NCBI GenBank assembly: GCA_905183005.1
Contig: CAJJDO010000031.1
Span: forward strand, 286,767-350,766
Length of the DNA stretch: 64,000 bases
DNA from: Paramecium pentaurelia
Taxonomy: Eukaryota > Ciliophora > Oligohymenophorea > Peniculida > Parameciidae
Direction: 5' to 3'
Shown here: piece after piece, positions 48,312-59,127 of the stretch
Layout of the letters: the number at the start of each line of letters is the position of its first letter
Position numbering within the stretch: position 1 is the first letter of the stretch
Translations under genes and position numbers: made by a program
The notes under the pieces: model-generated
The model's input: the letters and a program-made list of their open reading frames with translations, nothing else
Told to the model about the DNA's origin: nothing
The model's database searches: none

Positions 48312-49044
48312 TAATGTATAATAATAAATATCAAGTATTTTTAATTAAAACATTCTTCAATGCTAAATAATACATGCAGACTAATTTACAAAATATAATA
48401 TTATATATTTAAAAATTAATTTAAAATATAAAAATTATAAATAATTTATATAATCTTAATAATCATGATTATAAATAAATATGATAGAATTCCATCAATT
48501 TTCTTGGGTTTTACTAACAAATACACTTAATTAATAGTATTCAATTTTAGTTGTTTATGTAAATCTCAAATCAAATTTAAACATCCTAAATATTAATTTC
48601 ATTTGATTATACCCAAACTATTTGAGGGAATAAATTCAATGTTCTCATCTCATATTGATTTTTATATTAAGGAATTACATCCTTTAATAGATATTTAATG
48701 TTAAAAATCACCTGTACTTAGATTTGATTATAATATTTAATCTAAATCATTATCACTTAATTTTGAATATTTATTAATAAAAATCTATTTAGTAGATTAT
48801 TCAAAATTATTAAATTTTTAGAATATGCAACTCATATTTAAATATTTTTAATATTGTTGTCTATAGTTAGAGAAAATTATTTTAGATCTTAATAAATTAT
48901 AATATAGATTTTTGAAAATATTAATATATGGACTTATAAATATTTATATATAATTTTAATTTCTCAACTCTTTTACTTTTAATAGATAATAAATGATGCT
49001 ATATATTGTTATGAACAATTTCTATTTATGTATTATATTTAAAT
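48312..49044. other. Intergenic region with possible small ORFs
   Basis: About 730 bp between two minus-strand genes. The minus strand holds two overlapping short frames described separately (48571-48835). The remainder is AT-rich without recognisable elements. Confidence 0.4.
48571..48835 (-). CDS. Possible small gene, structure uncertain
   Basis: Two frames overlap: 48835-48650 (MSCIFQKFNNFEQSTKQ...) and 48750-48571, which codes DVIPQYKNQYEMRTLNLFPQ and ends EINIQDVQI before TGA. They could be exons of one gene, but no intron of the right length joins them. No family recognised. Could also be chance in AT-rich DNA, where TGA is the only stop. Confidence 0.25.
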
Positions 49045-50992
49045 TCAATGAAAATATTCATCATACAAATAAATAAACATCTTTACCAATGTTAAATTAT
49101 CAATAAATTCAATATGGGCTGCTCTCCCTATAAATTTATCCAATTTTCTATAATAATAACAATAACTATTACTTTTTAGTTATTAAAAAATTAATGTCAA
49201 ATCTATCTATTTTACCACATTTTGATAAAATATTTGAAACTATTTCATTATATGCCTAAACTCTTTAATCATTTTAATTCTCAATTTTCTATATCAAGGC
49301 AGAATGGAAAGGTACATAATGATCTTAAAATGAAGACATTAAAACTACATTATTGAACCAATTTAATCCTTCTGCTTTACTTAAAGTATATATGTAAGTA
49401 TTTTTAATATTTTTATGATCTTTTTAACTTAATTCTTCAAGTGTCTTGCATTTATTCCATTTTTAAATCATCATCAATCCAGTATCAACTAAAACACTTT
49501 CAGATGAAGCATATCCACAATGAGGTGATCCAAGACTCACATAAGTATGCATAAATTCTTTATATTCAATCAATTCAGGAAGTGCTGCTCTTATGATAAG
49601 TCCTCCAAGTGAATGTCCAATAAATGACAATCGAAATTCAGTTACATTTTCATCACTAATAAAATTCGAAACTTCTATAGCAAGTAATTTTGCTTATTCC
49701 TAAATTGGTTTATTTGATGTGCCATCATTGCATGTTGGACAAATCAATCTAATTTTATCTTTGAAACGAATTGTCAATATAGATTTCCAATATCTCATAT
49801 CATATGAAGTACCTTAATATCCATGAACTAAAACAACGTAATGAATAAAGGAACTTTGAGGTTTCTGGATAAATCCTTTTTAAACACAAGTATGTTTGAA
49901 TATAAATGGATTTGAGTTTAACGGCTAAAGTAATTCTATATATTTAATTTAATTAATTTCTTAAGAAATAATTTGATTTCTGTAATATTTTGCTTATTCA
50001 TGATTATTTCTTCCATTTAATTAAACCTAATCCAATTATTTAACTTCAGATTTATTTAAAAGAACACAATTTTACCATATTTACATCATTTGACATAAAA
50101 ATTCTTATTCTAATTAATTTTATAACTTTTGATGGTTCTCCTTGATTGCATTCACTAGTTCACACCATAATATATACATATCCTGATGAAGTTCATGTAA
50201 ACTCTATTGATGGATAAGAATATACTTGTAAAATTAAATTTTCTATTTCTTTGTCTTTTAAATCGAATTATTTTTCCTAATATTATAACTATGTGAATTT
50301 CTTTTCATTTTATAGATTAGATAGTTATTTCATTAATAATTTTCTATTATCCAACAACAAATATATTGACTAATTTAAAAGCTCAGATAATTAATCTTCT
50401 GTTTGAATTTCTGCAGCCAATTACTATTTTGAAATTGAAAATTGAAATGGAATTGTATGTATCTAAGTTTCAACTAAACAAAAGTGGGCTGAATCAAATT
50501 CTATAGGATAATATGTTTAATTATAAGTGAATGGATTAGAAACTTTTAAAGTGGCTTTTGATACTATTTACATTTATTATCTAATTGACAAAGCAACTTC
50601 CTAAAAATTATCCACAAATATATCTCCTAAAAGTTTTTTATCAAGAAATAACAATTCAATGACGATTTCAATATTTTGAGTTTCTTATTATCGAAATACG
50701 CATCCAATATTAGTAGGCATTTCTTCATCCTCATATCTTATCAAAAATCCTTATGAATAGAAATATTTGTCCTCTATATTTTCTTCATAAAAAACAAAAT
50801 TTTAATCAACTTCATTTGATGTATATGGATCATGTCTTATTGACTTAAATATCAAGTAAGGTTAGGCTTCAGGCTATTTAGGATTATGAGAATTATTACT
50901 ATATGGACTCTTAATTAATAGATTCCTTGAGTAAAAAGATCAATGTTTGTGAATTTCTTAAAATGAATTAAAACTTCAATCTATGATTTCAT
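49045..50992 (-). CDS. FAM135-type serine hydrolase/lipase
   Basis: The N terminus IEVLIHFKKFTNIDLFTQGI resembles the FAM135 N-terminal domain (VELHKFxNVDLFxRG). The C-terminal third is a DUF676 alpha/beta hydrolase: the nucleophile elbow GHSLGGLIIRAALPE, then YVSLGSPHCGY, SSFQDHYVPFHSAL with a candidate His, and DKFIGRAAHIEFID at the end. A lipase or thioesterase activity is likely but unproven for the family. Two introns are well supported: 26 nt after the N-terminal strand and 25 nt near the C terminus. About 630 residues, shorter than animal FAM135. It begins 25 bp below ARL3. Confidence 0.85.
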
Positions 50993-51017
50993 GTTAATAA
51001 TATTTATTATTTAATAT

Positions 51018-51625
51018 TCATTTATCTTAAACTGTCTTAATAAGCCATTCCATTCCTTCTTGCAATCCTTCTTGGGTTTTAGCTGAACATGCTACAATCG
51101 ACCATTATCTATCTGTAATTTTATTTAATTTCAAACTATCAGAAATCTGAATTAAGTAAGCATATTAACCTCATCTGCTGGAAGAGCTTGAACCAAATCT
51201 TATTTATTTGCAAATACCAAAAGGGGCACTTTCTTTAATTCAGCCTCTCCTAATAGTTTGTCTAATTCTTTTCCTCCTTCTTCCAAACGCATTTAATCTG
51301 ATGAATCTATAACAAATACTAAAGCATCTGTATTTTCATAGAAATTGCTCCAATATTCACGTAATTTCTATTATGCACCAAAATTGATACCTCTTGACCT
51401 CCAACATCCCAAACATTAAGCTTAAATCCTTCGTGTTACAAATTTTTGATATTAAAACCATGTGTGGGAGCAATTTGATTGATGTCCTCATTAGATAAAG
51501 CCTTTAGAATAGTAGTTTTACCAGCATTATCTAATCCTAAGACAAGAATTCTCAATTCTTTTTCTGACTTTTTGATCTTTCTAATGATATTTAACAATCC
51601 CTAATTTACTATGAACACATACCAT
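51018..51625 (-). CDS. ARL3: ARL3-like small GTPase
   Basis: G1 GLDNAGKTT, switch I HGFNIKNLQHEGF, G3 WDVGGQ, G4 FANKQDLVQALPADE and G5 CSAKTQEG are all present. The N terminus (MGLLNIIRKIKKSEKELRIL) matches ARL3, which releases lipidated cargo in cilia. The position after GGQ is Glu rather than the usual Arg/Lys. Three introns are inferred: the first (51601-51622, 22 nt) immediately follows the ATG codon, the others are 23 nt each. About 178 residues, normal length. Confidence 0.93.
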
Positions 51626-51672
51626 TCTTAAAGATTTATTTTAATATTTTTATTTATTATTTTATTAATAAA

Positions 51673-52574
51673 TCATGGATATAGAGGTTTGTCTTCTCTA
51701 ATATGAGAACTTGACATATCTGGGTGATGCACAGGGTACACCTTATCCTTAACTCTAAATTAACATAATATTTTATTCTTACCTTCCATTAGCAGCATCT
51801 CTTGCAGCCACTCTTTTCTTAGCTTCATTAATTTCACTCTAAGTTATGCTTGTATATCTCTCATCAGCCCACATTGTATCAGGTCTCAACTTATCTCTAT
51901 GACCATCAGCCCAGGTCTTATCTGAAACATCTTTTACTGTTCTGCCCTATTAAAATATTAACTCTTTAATTATACTTTATTGTAGGGAGACACTTCTAAA
52001 ACTGAACGATATTGTAATGTTTAAATGGCTTCAATTTTATCTAGTTACTTTTTCTTTTCCTTCAATCCTTCTAATGCCCACTTTGGACAAATAGAAATGA
52101 TATTATCAGCTTCTTCTTGACATTTAGTTACTCCATTTACATTTTAGCATCTTTTAAAGGCTTCAATTTATCTTACACATCCTCTTGGGAGTGCTTAAGC
52201 TCTAATTGCTAATGCTGTAAACATTGGTGCATCTCTATTGAATTTAGTATTTGTTATTACTTTCTTGTTTACCATCCATGATTTCCAAAGTGTTATTCAC
52301 TCAAAGGATCATAATGAGTTGGGAAAAACACACTCCAATTAACTCTGTTAGGATATGGATCAGGGAAGTAAAATCCATTACCATTTCTTATACCCATACC
52401 CATTCTCTTTTAATTTGGGATTTATTGCATGGCAAATGGATTATAAGGTGCAATAGCTCTTCTCCATTTTGATAATGTGTTGTTCAGAAGATTCTTCTTG
52501 ACATTCAAATAAGGATAATTTGTTTCATAATATTCGAAATCTAATGGCTAACCATCTGGGTTGTCACTTGACAT
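51673..52574 (-). CDS. Twin-cysteine (CX9C/CX10C) protein, probably mitochondrial
   Basis: The centre has the pattern CVRQIEAFKRC (CX9C), then about eight residues, then CQEEADNIISIC (CX10C), a helix-hairpin with two disulfides typical of intermembrane-space proteins imported by Mia40/Erv1, including respiratory complex I subunits. The N-terminal part is rich in Pro, Tyr, Phe and Trp (GFYFPDPYPNRVNWSVFF) and the C-terminal part is charged (GRTVKDVSDKTWADGH). No subunit identity is recognised. Introns of 26, about 29 and 28 nt restore the frame. It is divergent from the CHY gene with 46 bp between starts. Confidence 0.7.
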
Positions 52575-52620
52575 GTATAAAGATTTAATTATTAATACAA
52601 TTTAAAATTTAAAATAAAAA

Positions 52621-52967
52621 ATGTGCAAACATATTCTCAATGCCTAAGTAGCTATCAGAGCAGCATGTTGTAAAAAGTAATAGATTATTAATATATTTAT
52701 AAGATGGTTTGATTGTGCTGAATGTCATTAAGAACTGGAAAATCATCCATTACTAAAAAATATTGAGATGGTTTTCGCTTGTAAGAAATGTAAGAAAGTT
52801 TTCCGTAAAGACATTACTGATTATGATGAATCAGATGAATATTGTCCTCAGTAAATATAATTCAATACTTTTATAGTTGTGATAATCACTATGTTCTTAA
52901 AGCAGTTACACAAGAATCAAAAGAGATTTAGAAATTCGAGAATTTAGTTAAAGAAGTCAAATAATGA
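52621..52967 (+). CDS. CHY zinc-finger protein (Hot13-like)
   Basis: Conserved pattern in order: MCKHILN, AIRAACCKKWFDCAECHQEL, FACKKCKKVF, YCPHCDNHY. This is the CHY zinc finger of yeast Hot13, which acts in the mitochondrial intermembrane space by binding zinc and keeping Mia40 oxidisable. Two introns (27 nt after the CC pair and 26 nt inside the last CxxC) restore the motif. About 98 residues, full length for the small form of the family. Without the RING finger of RCHY1-type proteins. Confidence 0.9.
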
Positions 52968-53522
52968 TTTAAATATATGGTCATCTATTTATCTTAATTA
53001 TTCAAATTTTCAAGTCATGTTTAAAATATTCAATCAACATAAATTATTTATGATATAAAAATATCAATATTCATAAGGTTAAGCTACATATATAAATTTC
53101 AAATCAACTTTCAAATTTTGATTATGTTTTCAGATATTAGTAAAAAAATATAATATAATATTGATGAGAACATATAAAATCATAGATAATTAATAGATTT
53201 ATTAAAGAATGGGAATAATATGAAGGATCTCAATAAATACTTTAGTTATATATGTAAATTAAAGGTCAATTATTTTGAATAACAAAATAGTGCTATATAT
53301 ATGTTATAATTTTTATGTAAAATCCCAGGAGTTCTTCTACCTATTCCATTAATATACCAAAAATGATTCCACTTTCCTAGGTGACCCTTTATTACTCCCT
53401 CTCTCGCTTCAAATTCCAATCTCCCGTACGTACTTACCTGTAGTTTTGATTTATATACTTTTAGCAAAACTAACGAAATCAAATAGAGACAATAGCTGCA
53501 TAAAACTCTAACGAATAAATTA
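52968..53522. other. Intergenic region with a less AT-rich island
   Basis: About 550 bp between two plus-strand genes. The left part is ordinary AT-rich DNA. From about 53326 to 53445 GC rises to roughly 35 per cent, with the palindromes CCTAGG and CGTACG. A minus-strand frame across it looks unlike local proteins. It could be a structured RNA, a promoter, or nothing. Confidence 0.4.
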
Positions 53523-54894
53523 ATGACTCAAGTAAGCAAAGGTCATCATTCTCACTCTAAAACATTAACCAAATTAACACGACGTACTTCATCATATGTA
53601 AATGACAAATATTAAAAAATATGGGAATCACTTAAATTTAAAACTATTCACGAACCCTATGATGTTAACATGTTATAAGAGTTTTTTTATGATTTAGTAA
53701 AAGAAGAAAACTTCATTAATACTGATCGTTATGAATTTCCTATTCAAAATAAAACTGATTTCACTCATTTTAAATCATATTTCATTACAGTTTTATTTCA
53801 TGAAAGAGACTTGAATAAATACTTATTTAAATTAGAATCAATAAGAATGTCTCATTTAAGATTGTTATCAATTAATTAAGAATTGAAAGGCTTTTTTGGT
53901 TTAAATCAAATCTTAAAATCTCTATTTGAACACTTAAAAATGGATATTACTTTACAGAATTATGTTAATGATTATGAAAGTGTCAAAGATATTTGGTTAG
54001 AGATTTCAACAAATATATTGCAACCATAAGATGATAATTAAAAATTACATAAAGAGATTAGAAACTATGCTGAAAATAATAAACTTAATCATGTGCATTT
54101 TTTTAATTTTAAATTTCTTTTATATAAGGTATTACTGAAGCATAAGATTTCAATGAGAGGGATCAAGAAGGTCTTGAAATTATTAGATAATTGGAAAAGT
54201 ACTGTTATGAGATGCGAACGCATTATGGAATTGATTCTTTGCAATTGTACTAAAATTGCTAAAAGCTTATAGATTAGTATCTAATGTACTGTATGGTAAC
54301 TGACCAAAAGTAAGAAACAATTCAAAGAAGAGCGATAGAACTTATACTTGAATATTTATACAACAATGATCATAGATCAATTAAGAAATGTGATCTAAAA
54401 TAATACCATTTTGTACACCAATCTATGCAAAAAGTAATATCCAGATTAAATACATCTTAAATATTAATCCAAGATTTTCATTAAGATCTTGATTCAATAT
54501 TTGTTTAGAAATTACAAATTAAAAAATAATCAGTAGTTGAATTTGGTATATAATTGCAATAGATTCCATTTTTTATGTAAATATATGATGTAAATTGTGT
54601 AAATGATATTTAGGATTATGAAGTTAATGTACATCACTTATTGGAAACCGAACTTGATTTTATGTTAAGTAATCGGACCTACTTTAGATAAAAAGAAATT
54701 GAATTGATTCATAAAAATATGAATATATCACATGAAGTCTTTGATTTATACATTATGGTAGGCTATTGATTATATTATTGAAGAGATTATAAGATACCCT
54801 CTATGGAGTACCAACCAAAGCAATATTAAACAGAATAAACTAGTATCGTATGTGGGTAGTTAATGAAAAAATAAAAACGAATGAAATTTATTGA
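53523..54894 (+). CDS. Unknown soluble helical protein
   Basis: Starts MTQVSKGHHSHSKTLTKL, then about 400 largely helical residues (EFFYDLVKEENFIN; FTHFKSYFITVLFHERDLNK; LKSLFEHLKMDITLQNY; EYLYNNDHRSIKKCDLKQ; YEVNVHHLLETELDFMLS). No family is recognised. The first half has helix spacing and a His reminiscent of globin folds, which is speculation. Two introns are inferred: about 36 nt near residue 190, unusually long for this genome, and 26 nt near the C terminus. It ends 14 bp before the next gene on the same strand. Confidence 0.7.
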
Positions 54895-54908
54895 TATTTA
54901 TTAAAATT

Positions 54909-55742
54909 ATGCTCCACTTGTTGCTAATTCTAGCTGTTGTTTAAGCAAGAAACAAATCTTAAAATGATACCATCAGAATTCAAACACCAGGTTGATATTA
55001 CTCTCTATTCCCTTAGAACATGAATAAAATGTCAACAATACTAAAAACATTTTTTATTCTTGTGTAATAACATCATCATCTTATTTGACTTATAATGATG
55101 ATGTTGTTATGAATTAATTAAATTCAATTATTGAAGCATATCAAACTATTGAATCTCCAGAAGTTAGATATGAAACATAAAGAAAAGCTAGTAAGAGAAT
55201 CTAAATTGATGCTACTTAATATTGTATCCTTAGATAATCAGGTGTCACAGCTAAATAAGTAATTCAATTATTGATATAATTTTTAGATGTATGATGAAAT
55301 ACAAGTTGGATAATTTAATGTTACTTAATATTATTATTTGATGAATGACTTTGATTTATCAAAATATTAAAATCAATCTGCTAAAATTACATTTGATGAA
55401 AATGAAGAATCTGTTTGGAGAATAATGGAAGTATTAAATTATTTATATTCTAGGATTTTTAAGCAAAATCAAGGGAAATGATGGGAGATGATGAATTTGA
55501 TGGATTAAACTATTCTTAATACCCTGATTACATGGAAAATCCATATGAAACCTAAGTTTTTGGTTAATCAATAGACAAATAATCAAATATTTCTATATTG
55601 ATTTTTGCTTCAGTGTTTATATCATTTTTTGTAATCATGATTTTAGGTATTATGATAATAATATTTAGCTTATTATGCATTAAAGGATAGCCATAAGAAA
55701 GTTGAATAAAAGAAAGAAAAGAAATCTAAAAAGTAGAAATGA
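54909..55742 (+). CDS. Type I membrane protein, unknown
   Basis: A signal peptide MLHLLLILAVVQARN is followed by a luminal domain of about 170 residues with two Cys (FYSCVITSSS, QYCILRQSG). One membrane helix (ISILIFASVFISFFVIMILA) follows, then a short very basic tail (KKVEQKKEKKSKKQK). Four introns of 22-28 nt are inferred; the last falls just after the membrane helix and changes the tail reading. No known family; a secretory-pathway or surface protein. Confidence 0.75.
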
Positions 55743-55771
55743 AATATATTATTGTTTATTAAAATTATCAA

Positions 55772-56572
55772 ATGTCTATTTGTGAAATCTGTTTTATAAA
55801 AGACAAGCTTAATATTTGGTATTAATTTAAAATTCTAAATTAGTCCTAAATGCTCTAGAAATGTTTGTTCATTATGTATTAAGTTGTCAGATTGTGATCT
55901 TTGCATTCTAATAGAAATGAAATTTGCATTTGTAATAATTGAAAATATATTTTATTTAGTAATATCAACAACATAATTTACAGATTGAAGAGTAAGAATT
56001 TCAGTTAAAATAAATTAACGAAAAATTGAATACACTAAATCAAGAAATTTCCTTAATCTAAAAAGCAAATTCACTTTTAAATAAAAATCAAAATGAAAAA
56101 TGTTAATAATTAGAGTTTTAAATGAGTTAAACAATCATTGATAAATAACATGAATTTGAAGATATTGAAACTGAAATTGAAAATTAAAAAGTAAAGTATA
56201 TTTATTTTAGTATGATTTTAGTTTATAATGCAAATGAAGAATTAAATGAATTAAAAATATAGTAATTAAAATTATCAACACAAAATAAAGAGTTAGACTT
56301 AAAAATAAATGAAGCTGAGAAAGAATATGAGGTGTTACAAGAAACTTTAAATTTAAAGAAATAACAAATATATTAAATCTTATAAACTTTGAAAAATAAA
56401 ACTAGTTTAATAAAAGGTAGTTTAGATGAAAAACATTATTCTTAAAGTAATTTAGCAATAACTCTTACTGGAAAATAACAAAAGATTATATCAGGAGAAG
56501 AAAAATCATAAAATCCAGGGTAATTATTATATTCTAAATAGATTATGTACAGGATAATGTTTAATATAATGA
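55772..56572 (+). CDS. Zinc-motif plus coiled-coil protein
   Basis: The N terminus has four Cys pairs (CEICF; CPKCSRNVC; CSLCIKLSDCDLC overlapping) like a short RING/B-box. A long coiled coil of Gln, Glu, Lys, Ile and Leu follows (QIEEQEFQLKQINEKLNTL; LDLKINEAEKEYEVLQET). Architecture resembles a tripartite-motif or exocyst-like scaffold; E3 ligase activity is unproven because the Cys/His set is incomplete. Introns of about 25 and 28 nt are clear. The extreme C terminus depends on whether a 22-nt intron near 56520 is spliced. Confidence 0.65.
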
Positions 56573-56605
56573 ATTTAAATTAATTTATAATTTGATAAAT
56601 TTTAC

Positions 56606-58375
56606 TCACTTTTTTTTCGTTTTAGATGAGGTAGAATTTATTGATTTATTAATTGAAATTGATTGTTATGGTGTCTATGTCATCGTAGGCATTTTTTCAT
56701 TGACTATATCTGCATTTTTAGCAATATTAAAGTCAGCCAGAGCTAAATATCAAATTTCACTAAATTACCATCCATTATAGCTGATTTACCAGCAGTCAAA
56801 ACTCCTCTTGGTAATCTTTTATCAGGACATGCTCCTTTAAGTTAGATTATGCTTTCACTTTATTCTCTTAAGGTCTTTTACATTTTTATCATGTTAGCTA
56901 CAAAAATGATTTTCTTTTTCAATTTCTCTGTATCTTTTGAAATAAATATCATATTAATACTTTTAGCATTATTGGATCCAGTAGTACTTTATTTATCATA
57001 TTTCTTATTTTATTAAGTCAATTCTTTAAATTATTTGATATCTTCATCATTAATTTCCTCATCATCAACCTGATCTCCAACTTATAGTAAATTGTAAAGT
57101 ATTTCATTTACTTTTTCAGCTACAAATGGAATCGACCATGTAAATATATCCATAAAGTTTGGTAATAAATAAGGATGAGGTGTTTATTAAAACTATTATA
57201 TATTCAGAGTATTATTCTTGTAATTAATAAAAGTAAGATATTACTTCAAATTTAATTACAGCACCCTTATTATTATAAACATCACAATAATTTGGTGCAC
57301 TGAATATAGTAATAACAACAGGAAAATCTTTTCCACCATGCCATCTATGCATTTTATATCCATCTAATTATGCCTTATGTAATTCAATTTCATTTACTTC
57401 ATGTGCACGAATGATAGATATAAGATTATTCTTCTGTAAAAATTTAGAAGCAGCATCATTTCCAAAAAACCAACTGCATCCTCTCACTTCATTTCCTTTC
57501 CATTAACCATCCAAATTTCCTTAATCTTAATCTACTGGATCACTCCATAACAAATCACAAAATAATCCACTTTTAGGAGGCTCATGATAGCGATCCAATT
57601 TCTTAATATCTTCTAACTAAAATGAATCTCAGCATGTACAGATTTTAAATCAGGAGATATTCCTCCATGAATTGCTATAAATTTTGAGTTGATTATGCAA
57701 GCTAAAGGAAACAAATCAAATGAATCCATTAACATATCATAGGTCTCTTAATCATACTTGTAAAGACCTTTGTAAATCATTCTAAGTACATTCATCTTTA
57801 AAATTAAAGAATGCTGTCAGCTATCTGCATTCATGATTTCCCCTCAAAAAATATACAGTATTTGGATAATTGAGTTTTATTGCATAAAGCAAAATTATTA
57901 CTTCTATAGAATAAGATCCTCTATCAACAAAGTCTCCAAGAAACAAATATCTAAACTCTATGAATTAAACGTACTTAGTTGTCTCAGGATTCCCTCCTAC
58001 CTTAGGTTCTAGGAGTTTTAATAAGTCATAGTATTATCTAATATTCTCTTTAATCTTACCCATGGATGTCTCCTACTACTGTAAGTGGATCCTGTATGTA
58101 TATTACATTCCCTTCATTCTCTAAAAATCACTAATTTTTCTACTTAATAATTTATTGCAATCTCCAACTAATTTGAAAAGGTCTTCTTTAGAAACTCTTC
58201 CTTCCTTTTGAAGATGATCCTTAAGCAATTTCCAATCAGGTTTGTCTATCATATGAAATTTTTATATACTTTTCAATTTGTCTGGGAACATGAGACTCTT
58301 CATCAATGGCCTATGAGGAGGAGGCTTTAGAGTCTTTACATGTCTATCATTCGCTGGGTCTTTCAGAGGGTCCAT
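56606..58375 (-). CDS. Calcineurin A (PP2B catalytic subunit)
   Basis: PPP motifs GDIHGQYYDLLKLL, FLGDFVDRGSYSIEV, YFLRGNHECRQLTAFFNFKD, FIAIHGGISPDLKS, WSDPVD and FSAPNYCD are all present. The calcineurin-specific N terminus (RPLMKSLMFPDKLKSI) and the C-terminal segment (REQSESIIQLKGACPDKRLP, RGVLTAGKSAIMDALADF) correspond to the calmodulin- and B-subunit-binding part. It is the calcium-activated phosphatase catalytic chain. Introns of 22-28 nt occur at several points, including just after GDIHG and near the C terminus, where a 26-nt intron restores the tail. The end overlaps nothing. Confidence 0.93.
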
Positions 58376-59127
58376 TTTATTAGTATTAATTTCTGAAATT
58401 AAAAAAAAATCTCTGCCTTCAAAATTTTGCTAAAATAGCTTGAGTTTATTTGAATAATTATTAAGTGAATTTAAAAAATTAAATTCCATAAAATCTAAAA
58501 ACTGAATTATTTCAAATTTATATGCTTCATCTAAAGAATGAAATATCATAACTTCTACATGAACCTTGTTTTATATTAAAGCTAAATTATCTTACCCTAA
58601 ACGGATATAATTTATTTAAACATGTTTTGTTTGTAGGAAAAAGATAGATTTAGTCCTATTTAAGTGGACCATTTGCATTATACTGATAACTGTTATAATT
58701 ATAAAAGAAAAATAATAATTATTTGATAGTTATCTTAAAAAATAGAATTGAAAAATTTTCGAGTTAAATTGGATATATTCTTTTTAAGCTCTCAAAACAT
58801 TCTTTTGATACTTTGAATAATTATGAAGAAATGAATTATATATTCCTCTATTACTTTGAGGTTGTAGTTCAAAAACTTATTTTTTGCATAGCTAAAATTT
58901 ATTATTATTATAAATGGATTCTTTGAATTATCTTGATGATGTCAAAATCACAGAATAATACCATTTAGAAATTGAACATAGAAATAAAATAATTTGATAA
59001 ACTTAAAAACTAAATTAATAAATTTAAGATGTTATTCAAATTTTCTTGGCAAAATTAGAAGAAATATATTAGATCTTAAAAGCTTAAATGAGCTAATTTT
59101 ATTTATCTTAACCCTATAATATAATAA
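58376..59127. other. Intergenic region, about 750 bp
   Basis: Between the calcineurin promoter and the 3' end of the RNPS1-like gene. AT-rich. A short plus-strand frame begins at 58914 (see separate entry). Nothing else recognisable. Confidence 0.4.
58914..58997 (+). other. Possible small ORF ending in or reading past TGA
   Basis: MDSLNYLDDVKITEQYHLEI runs 27 codons to a TGA (58995-58997). The same frame continues with coiled-coil-like sequence (QTQKLNQQIQDVIQIFLAKL) toward the antisense side of the next gene. It may be the start of a short gene or chance. Confidence 0.2.

Noticed and set aside
53432..53440. ACTTACCTG, like the 5' end of U1 snRNA.
   Set aside because: The following bases do not form the U1 stem-loop and no Sm site is seen; a 9-base match is expected by chance.
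53270..53482. A minus-strand frame (MISLVLLKVYKSKLQ...) of 70 codons.
   Set aside because: It ends at TAA, which is not a stop here, its composition is unlike local proteins and nothing matches. Kept only as an unexplained island.
56592..56780. A plus-strand frame with a hydrophobic stretch (YVIVGIFSLTISAFLAIL).
   Set aside because: It lies antisense over the calcineurin A 3' end and its last intron, where the minus strand codes the conserved C-terminal region.
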